The position numbers and the translations under genes were made by a program. Shown here one piece after another: positions 23,901 through 35,900 of a DNA stretch of 64,000 nt (positions are counted from its first letter, which is position 1; every line of letters starts with the position of its first letter). Under the pieces are notes generated by a model. That model searched no databases and was not told where the DNA came from. It saw nothing but the letters and a program-made list of their open reading frames with translations. The DNA is from Blastobasis lacticolella. Lineage: Eukaryota > Arthropoda > Insecta > Lepidoptera > Blastobasidae. Location: positions 14,569,907 to 14,633,906 of the forward strand of contig LR990041.1 of the NCBI GenBank assembly GCA_905147135.1, in the 5' to 3' direction.

Positions 23901-26900
23901 GGTACCGGATACGGTACGACGATTTCTATTAAACAAGAATGTAAGGGCAAATTGAGGGAAGTAGTGTTTGTCCTGTCGTACCAGGAAATGTAATCTAAGC
24001 CGGATGAAGGAGTGAAATGGCGATTGCTCCAACGAAACGTGCGAGGCTCTTAAATGATGATGATGAGTAGCGCCATGCAGTAGTGCTTGCGTTGATGAGT
24101 TCCGGTTTTGTAAGGTAGCGCGACAACATGATTAAATGGAAATATGGTCATCATCAAAGAGTACACAAACAACACGAACACAGCGTTGGTTATTTCAAGC
24201 TATTTGTCTCTGTGTGACGGACAAAACTCTCTATGTATACCGCTCTACAAAAAATTTACTAGATGGCGCGTCTGGGTGAACAGACCTCGTGTGAAACAAT
24301 GGTGTAACTGCAAATACATTCTAATTCCCGATAGAATGTCATTGTTAAGTACCTGCCTACGCCTTAGTGCGTGACTATATTGTACGTTTGTTTGTACAAG
24401 GGCCCTATCGAAACCGTTAGCATCCACTCGAGCGCTAGCATGCGCTACCTATCTCTTTCACACTCGTGGTAAGTTGCTAGAGATAGAAAAGACAAGTATT
24501 AGAAGGCGAGCGTTCGCGTGGATGCGAGTGGTTTCAAAAATAGGGCCGCTTTGCGCGCGCGAGTTCATGTGCATCGCGCACGACCGCTTAAATCATTCGC
24601 GTAGCAGTTATTGAAGGCTTGATACATCGCCATCTCACTCGGTTGCGGTTTAAGCGTGTGAAATGGCGATGTATAATCCGTTCGAGTTAGACGGTCAGGC
24701 CCGATGGACGTAAACTCGCGCGCGCTCTGTACCTAACTATCTACCTACTTATCCACTTTGCCTCTGCCCAGTTAGTTGACTTGGGTGACTATGGTGACTA
24801 GGGTGACTTGGGCAGTGTGTAATCATCGCGCTCGGCCCGTATCACTCACCGTTGCCATCACGTTGAGTTGTCACTTACTGAATTATTATACCTATGTAAT
24901 GCAAACATTATACAAAGAAGTGTTATGGTTTACTTATAGAGTACTCTGTCATAAAACTGTGCAGCAGTTTGACAGATCGACTTTAATGTAACTATTGTTG
25001 TATCTTTTTACTTAATAAATAATTTTAAAAAAGTTACTGTTGTGATGTCGTTAAAGATCTTTATCGAGCGATACCACGTCGGCCGAGAGCTGTACCTTGG
25101 CGGGATCTCACACACACCGGCTCAGATTGCACAGGACTTCTTCTCCTTCCTCCTGCTATACTACTACATTATACCGATGTCGCTATACGTCACCATCGAA
25201 CTGTATAAGTTTATCGGTGAGTCGCTATCATTTTATACTCTTTATTGCACAAAACACATTAGAAACATAATCACAGCACAAAGTACAATGGCGAGCTTAT
25301 CATTAAAAGAGATCTCTTCCAACCAACTTCACAGTCTGTGAAGGGACCATGATGTCGGGGTGTAATACGTGCAATTAAAATTTGAATTTAAGTAACAACA
25401 ATTCTTCGCTTTGTTATAAGTACAGTGGTGTTAAAATTATGTTTTATTTTATTAAATTTTTTATACAAGTTTTTATTTAGTTTTACATGTCCCCATGTCT
25501 GTTCGTAATCAAATCTTGCAAGTTAAATTTGTCCCTTTTCCCGGTTTCCAATTAAGCTGAAATTTTGCGCACTCATGTAAGTTCGGTGATAAACAGTGTT
25601 ATGATACCATCGAGCTGATTTGATGATGGAGGCGAAAGAAGGCCATGGGAACTGCTTAACTACGCATGGTAAACCCATCGAGCTTGGGCGCGTTTGATTA
25701 GTCTTGACGAATACTTCGTACGAGAACGCGCGATAAAAGCTTGCAATGAAAATATATTTTTCATTTCAACTTGTTCATACTTCAAAAACCGCCCAGGGTT
25801 CTTCTTACGTGAGGGTACCTATATTGTTCAACTGCTTCATGTTGATAATTATCAGTTTCATTTTTATTTGTGACTACAGGCGCCCTGTTTATCGGATGGG
25901 ACGAGGAGTTGAAATGCGATGAGTCGGGGCGGCCAGCCGTCGCCAATACGTCCGACCTCAACGAGGAGCTTGGACAGGTATTTGCCTTTTATTTTTCTTA
26001 CCTAATGAACTGTTAGTGCATAATATCTTTCCTATAGTTAGGTGGTGTGACCGTGTGGTGTCCGGCAGAGAAGAATAATACAACTCTTTACACTCGTGGG
26101 TGTCGTAATAGGTAACTTATGTTTTCCAGGCAAAGATCTAGCTAGAGTCTCCGTAGACTGGAAAATGGGCAACAGCGTTTTCCATTAGGTATTATAGTTT
26201 CAACACTGCGATCTCCCCACCTGCCAAGCGTGGAGATAATGGCAATAACCTTCTCTTTCATGGGAGAGGCCCCAAGTCCTGCAATGGACTGTTATAGGCT
26301 GTGATGATTATTATTTTGATGTCCCAGGTGGAGGTGCTATTCTCGGACAAGACGGGCACGCTCACCAAGAACCAGATGGTGTTCAAGGCGTGCGCGGTGG
26401 GGAATCGTGTACTGGAAGAGCGCAGTGGGCGGTTGTATGATCCCGACACACACCACGGCGGCGGCGAAATCGACGCTTCGCAGGTCAGTCCGGGGTTAGG
26501 GGTTATGCGCTGATTACTTTGACAAAATTCAGAATCCAAAAGCGTGAGAGCAAATCAAAGTGGCATGTATTGCTCATAAAATAAGGTCCATTTATGTATC
26601 ACCGCTACTGAAAAGCGAAGCGACACGTAACATAATATAAGTGATACAAAAATTAACCTTATTCTATGAGCAATACATTTCACTTTGATTTGCTCTCACG
26701 CTTTTGGATTCTGAATTTAGTTAAGTACTGAATTTAGTCAAATGTAATCAGCGCATTACGACTAGTTTAGTAGTTCCGTCGCTGATAGAACTTCACTATT
26801 TCCTATTTTATTTATGTCAATCGATAGATTGCCATGCTGGAAGTCAGCCTCGACGTCGATGCCGCGCATGTCAGTCCGGGGTTGGGTTTCCGACTGGTCG

Positions 26901-29900
26901 GCGCTGATGGATCCGTATATTGAAATTTTCGTTATGTCAATCGGTAGAACAGGCACGCTGGTAATCTCATGGAAAGTGGTCGCCGCTTCCAACGGAAATT
27001 AGCAACACCAGGGGTATCACAATGTGTTGCCTATCTCTAAGTACTACTAAGTACAAGGACTCGTTATTCCGGGAAATGGGCAAATGCTAGAAATTATAAT
27101 GCCAAAGTCGTGGTTTCCCATTTTTTATGCTATGCAGTGGCTAACAAGTAGGCAGCCGACATGATGGTAAGCGGTAACTGTCGTCTATAACATCTACAAT
27201 TTATTTAGGTTGCAGCCAACAATTATGCAGTACCGCAAGTGCGTTGTCACTGTGAGGACTTAAATAAAATGCCTCATGCCTGTAATTGCGCATACCTTTA
27301 CCAAACCGGAATACAACAATGCAAATATTGTTGCTTGGCGGCAGAAATAGATTTATAAGGCGGTGGTACTTGCTAGACGGACCCCTCAGGCTTCACAGAA
27401 TTCTACCACGTGATAACTACTCACTCATACCCATAGAGTATTAATAACAACCGTTAAGCATTGATAACTACACTTATCTACTTACTAACTTACTGCCCTG
27501 GCTCAGCGACCCGAAGTGGATCTTGGCCTCCGACACAAAGATTCGCCACCTAACACATTTTTCCTACGTACACCTACATACCTACTTAATATCACAAGGG
27601 GTAATAAAAGCATAATCGGCTAATTGTAATACAGGATTACACTAATCGTCCGATAAGCATTTTTTTGCTTGTACAATAGGTACTATCAAAGAGCATAATT
27701 GAATCATATTCCTCCAAATGCAATAGTCCATTATGACCTTTTATTTCACATTAATTCGCCGTGTTTCGTTCTATGCACGTGTGAGTCAATCACTCACACA
27801 TGCATAGAACTCAAATATTTTAAAGATAAGATATTCTATACTACTATACTCGCTGATAATGTAGCTTTCTATAGGTGAAATAATTTTTTAATAGATTTAT
27901 ATATAAACGTCTTTCTTAAATGTGTTTATGAATTTATTGCAAGCTGGGCAAGTTATGATATGAGTATCTAAAGAATTTGCTGCTCCAACCCGTTTACAAA
28001 AGGATTGGTATATTTAGTACCTCATGTTCATAATTGGTTTTGTAGTAATTCATGCTAATCTAATCACGTGGAAGTGAATTGACGTAATTCCGTGGTTTTA
28101 TCATCGTACGATATATTCGAAAAGTCCGGTGAGGTAGCTATAGGTAGTTTATCTACAATCAGCTGTAATTCCTTACTTATTTAAATTTCATTGGCGACAG
28201 AGTTCGAACGGTTTTTGAAACCACTCGCATCCACGCAAGCGCTCGCCTTCTAACGGTTGTCTTTTCTATCTCTAGCAACTTACCACGAGTGTGAAAGAGA
28301 TAGGTAGCGCATGCGAGAGCTCGAGTGGATGCTCACGGTATCAAAAATTGAGCCCTTGTACCTAAAAACAAACGTACAAAATAGTATAGATAACGCATGC
28401 GAACGCTCACGTGGATGCGAGGGGACGAGAGTCAGCCCCAGGGGCTGCAGTCTCGAAATATATAGCAATAGCGTCGTATACTAACGAGCATAAATAATTA
28501 TCGATAATATTTGGTTGTCGTAACGTTATCGTTATCGCAAATGTAAGTCCCCACTGTAAAGATAACGTGCGAAATCATTTTTGCTAAATTTTATATCTCC
28601 GTAGGCTAACGAAAAACCGTATTTAGTGGCGTCATTTCTCCTTCCATGGAGAAATGATGCCACTTAAAATATCTCCCAGAAGTTTAGGGCAATTATAATT
28701 ATTTTTAAATATATTCATATTAAAAACTACTATACTACTATTGGGAACTATTTAGTTCCCAGTAAAAATTAGTAAGAAACTAGCAGAAACTGTCCTATCT
28801 ATAGTTTTGTTCATCATCATCATCATCATATCAACCAGAAGACGCCCACTGCTGGGCATAGGCTTCCCCTAGAGATTTCCACAAAGGCCGTTCCTGTGCT
28901 TTCCGCATCCAGCTGGTACCTGCGATCCTTACCAGGTCGAACGCTACGTCTTCCGGTACGTGGTCGCCATTCGAGAACTTTACTGTCCCATCGGCCATCT
29001 GTTCTTGGCCATGTACCCTGTCCACTGCCACTTCAGTCTGGCAATCCTTAGAGCTATGTCTGAATGACTCTGCAATCCCCTGAGGATGTCTCTCAATATA
29101 GGCGACTTAATCGACAGATCTCCAAGTCTCTGACTCGCGACATACGCCGCTTCAATACTGCCAATATTTAGGCGGTGATCGAGCGGAATTGTTTCGTTAC
29201 ATTATTGTATTTTTTTAAGCATTTGAAGAAAGAAATTCCTATAATTAAAGGAAATTAAAAATTATATATTTGCAACACATGTTTGCTTACTTGTCAATTC
29301 GCAATTTGTCAACATCAAAGTCTCTGTGACGTCTCTGTGTAGACTGAGTTCCACCGAGACTTTGCAAAGACAGATCAAAAGTATCGGGAAGTAGCTTTGT
29401 AAGTATTAGTGAAAGAAATTTCAAAATCAGTTCCATAGTTTTGGAGAACATACGAACAAACTTTAACAATTCTTTATAAAATCGGACTTATCTAGGCGCT
29501 GTCCTAATTGGCAACAGTCGTGCGACGGGCGGTTAGATATAGATATATATATCCGGACCATTTTTCGCATTCGGGCGAACTCGCGCCTATTTTGCGTGGA
29601 TATGGTATACTCCAAGATACCCTATTGTTCCTGCCATCCCAACTCCTCCAGGAAACGCAGCAATCCTTTCAGCTTTGCAAACGTCTCTGGAAGGGTTTGT
29701 GGTTGTCCGAGATGCTCATGCCTGTATGTTGCCACCCCCTCGCATATCCGCAGGATATGTGCTGCTGTCTCCTCCTCCCTCAGGCAGGTTCTGCACAATG
29801 GGCTGTCGGTGAGACCTATGGTGAAGAGGTGTTTATTAAATGGACCGTGTCCCGTTAAAGCTCCGGTTACCAGACGGAGTTGTTTTTTGGTTAGTTTTAA

Positions 29901-32900
29901 AAGCCTTTCAGAAAGGGGAGGGTTAATTTTCGGTAGAGCCTCCTTGGCTTGTCTGCATCCCTCTAGTGATGACCAGAGTTGGTTATGTTTTACCTTGATT
30001 CTATCCATCAGGTGTTTACGGGTCCATGCAAATGGCATAGGTATAATTGGTTCTGGGCCAGTGGGCTTCGTACTTGAGCCTCTTCTGGCCAACTCGTCAG
30101 CTGCGTCGTTCCCTCTCGATCCACTGTGTCCTTTAATCCATTGTAGGGTTATGGGATTTGTTTTACATACCTCATTTAAGCATTTGCGGCAGTCGAGTAG
30201 AAGCCCCGAGGTTGTGTTGTTGTTTTCAAGGGCCAACGGGCGGTTTTGTCGAGCGATGTCCGTTCTACGACCATGGTCGCACTGTTTCTAATTATCCCAG
30301 ACTTTATACCAATCGCCGTAGAGTTCAATTGACAATTTTCATGCCTAAACTATGACTACTTTCCCAGTTTTATTCCATAAATCTGAAAATATATGTAACC
30401 GAAAAAGATCATAATTAGGTGACACACGTACGTACTTAAAGTACGCGGTTTTTAAGTTCACGAACTTATTCGGCTCGCTTTTTATTTAATTTCGTAAATA
30501 ATTCGAGTCAATCAATAGCTTAAAAAATCAGTCGCTTTTGCTACAGAAAACCATAACGTTAATAAAACTTAAACAAATTCTATGCACAAATTACAACTGC
30601 ACGAGATACATCACAAAAAAAATATCAGCTCGCGTCTCAAAATCAAAATTCAAACATGTTGGATCGCTGGCGAACTTACTCGGCGGTTTTAAAGTACGCG
30701 TACTTAGGCTAACACACGTCGTCGAGCCGTACACAAGTACGCGTACTTACTCGCCCGTCTATTAGCCACTATAGGCTAAGAAGCGCCTAGATTAAACCAT
30801 ACAGAATATTTCAACTCCTGCTCACAACACGCACGTCACATCTATTCCCCAGGCTGGGGTACGTCGGTTCTTCACGATGCTGGCTTTGTGCCACTCGGCG
30901 CAAGTCTCTCAAGAGGACATGAAGCGGCTGAGCGCCCGACTCTCGCTGGCAGAATCCGCGCGTCTGCTCAAGATCTTCAAGAAACGGAAACTCAAACAGA
31001 ATGGTAAGTAAGGTATGGTTGCCTAGAGAAGAATAGTTCTCCGTTTTTTTATACTATGCAGTGACGAACGAGCAGATAGCCTACATACAAGCGGTGACTG
31101 TCGCCAATAACATCTACGAATAATACAGGTTGCAGGAAATAAAAATGCAGAACCGCAGGTGCGTTGTCACTGTGAGGACTAAGATGAAATGTGAGGCCTG
31201 TAATTGCGTTGGCTACCTTATCCTTCAAATCGGAACCCACACAATGCAAACATTGTTGCTTGGCGGCAGAAATAGATAAGGCTTACATTGAAATATCAGT
31301 GCCGTCCTAGTCCGTAGCTTAGTGTGTCTAGTGCCGTTTGAAGTGTTAAACAACCCTGGTGGCAAACGAGTAGTAGTGGACAGCCCACCGTAGAAAATTT
31401 AAATTGCCTAGCAACAAGTAACACTGAGACACTTACTAGAAATAATAAATAAATAATAATAAAAATATTGTAACAACAAATAAATAATAATAAAAATATT
31501 GTAACAACAAAAATTCAAAATTGCACAACATCATTACAGCCCATAACAGTCCCACGGTCCCACGAAAGGGGAGGTTATTGCCATAATCTCCATGCTTCGC
31601 CGACGAGTTGGAGATCGCAGTGTTATAAATATAACAATGAAATACGCTGCTGCCCATTTTCCAGCCTACGGAGAGTCTAGATCTTTCGCCTCGAAAAATT
31701 AGTCGCCCTGTACGACACCCACGAGTGTAAGGGGTTGGTGCTATTCTACTCTGCCGGACACCACACAAACCGCAGTTACCTCTACCTAGCTTCTATCTAT
31801 TGATTTGTGTTTGTTGTTACATTGTTACAGTGAAAATCACTTTGTTTATTCAAACTTAGGGCACACGGCACCCTCGGAAACGAACGGCGACGCCGACATC
31901 CCAGCCGAAGGGCCGCACCCAGGCAGATTAGAGTACCAGGCCAGCAGTCCTGATGAGAAGGCATTATTAGAAGCTGCCGCCCGAGCAGGAGTCACCTTCC
32001 TAGGCGAAGAAGACAACAACCTGGTCCTCAGCATAGCTGACCCCGCAGTTCCAGGCCACACCGATACACAGATGTACGAGCGACTACAGACCATAGACTT
32101 CACGTCGGAGAGAAAGCGGATGTCCGTTATAGTAAGGGACAAGGACGGCGTAGTGAGTGTTGCTCTCTTTTTGGTTCTTCATTTTCATTTTTATTTACTT
32201 TCAATAAGGCAATAAAATATTTAGAAAAAAATACGTTCATCTCTAGACACTGTAGGGTAACGTTTAATCCAGTGCTTAAGTATCTTACAGATAACCAGTC
32301 GTTGCTGGTTTGGCGACCTGACAGGCAAACCAGCAAACGGTTGCGGCCTCACTAAACTGTTTACAAAATAATACTGTGAATAAAGGAAGGGATTAAGAGG
32401 GAAGGGAATAAGGATGAATTTAATGTCATGCAGATTTACTACCTCTAAGTTGCATTACATGCGGCCGTGTGGTGTCCGGCAGAGTTTCTTTTTCAATAGG
32501 TACCACTAAAGTGGCAAATAAGCCTACGTCCTGCCTGATGGTAAACATTCACCACAGCCTATGGACGACCAGAGGCATCACCCACACGTTGCTGACTTGG
32601 TAAAAATATTTCTCCACTCTTTTTAATAACTCCATGTTGTACTCTCTAGGGAAAACCTCTCCAGGTAGTTCATTCCAAAACCTCAGTGTGTGTGGGGATA
32701 GCTCCTCTGGAACTAATTTGTTCTCGCCCATATATGATAGCAATACTCCAAATAGGGTCTGACTTGAGAGTAGAATAGGACCAACGCCTTCACTCGTGGG
32801 TACGAGGTGACTAATGTTTTCAAGGCAAAAGATCTAGTCTGCGTTGGCTGGAAAATGGGCAGCAGCGTTTTTCATTGTTACATTCATACCATTGCGATCT

Positions 32901-35900
32901 GCAACCCGCCTGCCTTTCGTGGGAGAGGCCCTAAGTCCTGCAGTGACTGTTATTTGCTGTGATGATGATGAAGTTGCATTTAAACACAAAACAGTAAAGA
33001 GTTGTGCTCGTCCTCAGATCTGGCTGTTCTGCAAGGGCGCAGAGAGTGCTGTATTCCCTCTGTGCGAGGAAGCGGACGAGTTCGCGGACGAGTTCGCTGG
33101 GGGCGACCGCGACCGCGACTGCGAATCGGCCGTTGCGCGACTTTCGCGGACGGTGGACGCGTTCGCGGCTCGCGGGTTGAGGACGCTGGTCGTCGCGTAC
33201 CGGGTCGTGCCTGAGGAGGAGTACCAGAAGATCGCAGACAGTCAGTAAATAAATAACTCATTTATTATACCTATACCTATCTACTATGTTCTGACCAGAC
33301 TGACAAACGAATATTTGGGCTGCTATTTTAATATACCATTTTGCTTATACAGTTCTTGGACACATGCTTAATTAATGTCATTACGCATTGAAAAAATAAT
33401 AATAAATAAAATTATAACTAGAAACGTCACAACACAACATAAACCAAAAAAGAAAAAGACACACATTACATGCAGAGTACCATCTTACAAATTATTGCCA
33501 TGCTGATAGCGTCGTAAAATGCCAAGGCATAGTTGATAAAAGGACCTCGCTCAGCATGAGCCGTGGCTCAATCCACGGCGGCGCTGATCTTCTGCGGGTC
33601 CCGCGGAGTATGGTCCGGACTGCTATCCCCTACTACGTACGTCTTTATAAAATAGATAAAATGTAGTGCGGGCGAGCCAGTCGAGGCTGTGTACCTATAT
33701 GTTTTTTTAAAATTATCTATCCTTACCAACGGGGTCTGTGGCAGTCGACAACCGTTCGCTTTGAAAAAACTCTATATCGCATACGAGTTTCTATGGAACG
33801 ATCTTCCAGCGCTGTACGGAACCGTACCGTCCCGTGACAGCATAAGCTGAGCCAGGTCCATTTGCCTTAGTTATTTTTATTGTTTAGATGTAGTGGTAAG
33901 GCACGATATTTTGTTTAAGGCAATAAATGATTCTTATTCTTTCTGTAGCGGTATTTCCGAGTCGGTACGACACTGGGACCGTCCTTCAAAAAACGAGCCT
34001 ACAGTTTTCCCCAAGGCCACCTACGCGATTGCGACCCTCCTGGTGCTGCCGCCCATGAACGTCCAGAGGCGGCGGTGATCACTTTCCATTAAGTGATCAA
34101 CAGGCTAATTACATCACCCTGTTGCTACAAAATATCTGATTTCAATTATTGAAATTGTTACTTTAGTGATTACGTATGATTGATTGGTTAGTTCCAGTTT
34201 ATTACAATAGAACTTTGTTAGCAACTGAACCCATGACATCGATGCTACGCAATCGCAAAAGTAGCAATTGCAGTAATTGAAATCAGAGAATTGTCAGAAA
34301 CAGAGTTTTCCGTAATTAGAGTACTGGTTGCGTGTTTCGCTCTCGTCGTTCGCGCAAATGCAGAACAAAATCCAGCAATTTCAGTGGCTTCCAGAGAGTC
34401 CCTGATATCGTATCATTCTGTTCCCGTATTGCAGAGCTACGCGTGTCGTCGTCGACAACGGCGGCTGAACTGTCGCAGGCGCTGCTGGCGTTCCGGATGC
34501 TGGAGGCGCGGCTGCGGCCGGCGGGCGCCACGGCCGTCGAGGACCGGCTGCAGGACGGCGTGCCCGACGCCATCGCCGCGCTCCGGAGGGCCGGACTGCG
34601 GGTCTGGGTGCTGACCGGGGACAAGGTGAGCTGGCGCGGGCGCTGCTGGCGTTCCGGACGCTGGAGGCGCTTGACAACATGCCTCTCTTTAGGACAAAAT
34701 CAATAATTAGACAGGTATGCGCCATCGTGAACTGCATCCGCACTTAACATCAGATGAGATGGCAGTCAAATACTTGACTATTTTTGGGTATAAGATTCGT
34801 TGAGTGTTAAAAAGCCACCGGTTTGTAAGTGCCTGCATCCCCGTGATTCAATCTGACGCAGACCGAGAGGTCGGTAGGACCACGGGTGGAGGTGGGTATG
34901 CCCGCGCGTGTGCGTATCCAACACATCTACACGTCTGTATTTCTGCATTTACATTATCAATTTACCAGCCCACTGCTAGAGGCATAGGCTTCCCCCAGAG
35001 ATCTCCACAAAGGCCAGTCTTGTACCTTCCGCATCCAGCTGGTACCTGCAGCCCTTACCAGGTCGTCGGTCCACCTTGTGGGAGGCTTACTCACGCTGTC
35101 TTCCGGTACGTGGTCGCCACTCGAGAACTTTACTGCCCCATCGGCAATTTGTTCTTCGACACTGTTTTGTTACGTATATGAAATTACCATTATTACATAG
35201 AACTCTTTATTCACATACATGACTATTTTGTCGAGCTGATTGGTTCAATGGTCAATATGCCGGTCTGCCACGCAAGAGGTCCCGGGTTCGATTCCCGGCC
35301 GGACAGAAATTGAAATAATCAATTTTAATTTCTGTTACGTGTCTGGGTGTTCTATGTATAATAAGTATGTATTTAAAAGTATTTAAGTAGTATATCAGTT
35401 ATTTAGCACCCACAGTACAAGCTTTGCTTAGTTTGGGGCTAGATGGCGTTGTGTGAATTTGTCCACGAATATTTATTTTATTTACAGGTAGAAACGGCGA
35501 TCAACGTGGCGCAATCCTGCGCGCACATCACTGACGACGACCGTCGCATGTACCTCGTAGGAATAAGCGACCCCGAGGCGGTCGCGGCCAACCTCGCCGA
35601 GTGCCGTCGCATACTGGACGAGCCGACCTACCGCGACTCGAATCTGGTCGTGGACGGGGTCACGGTGTCCGCCATACTAGGCACGCCGCACGAGACCGCT
35701 TTCATTGAGATCACTATGAAGTGCAACGCCGTGCTATGCTGTCGACTTTCACCCATACAGAAGGCTGAAGTGAGTAGATGCTAATTTTGTCGAGCGAGGA
35801 ATCCATTGAACTGTCTTAATTTTACTTACATGATTTTAAGGCACACGAACTCGTATTGTAGCCATTCTTGGCTACCCATGATACAATCAGCGGGGCTATT

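Noticed and set aside
29508..30291. Plus-strand frames of 116 and 231 codons
   Set aside because: Antisense shadows of the LINE RNase H fragment on the minus strand.
31831..31859. Alternative acceptor at 31829-31830 for exon 10
   Set aside because: The good-looking TTGTTACAG leads in the required phase to a TAG within ten codons; the later AG keeps the frame.
35231..35310. Real tRNA-Gly gene
   Set aside because: Anticodon loop and B box fit, but the 5' acceptor arm does not pair and the downstream body is shared with other SINE copies.
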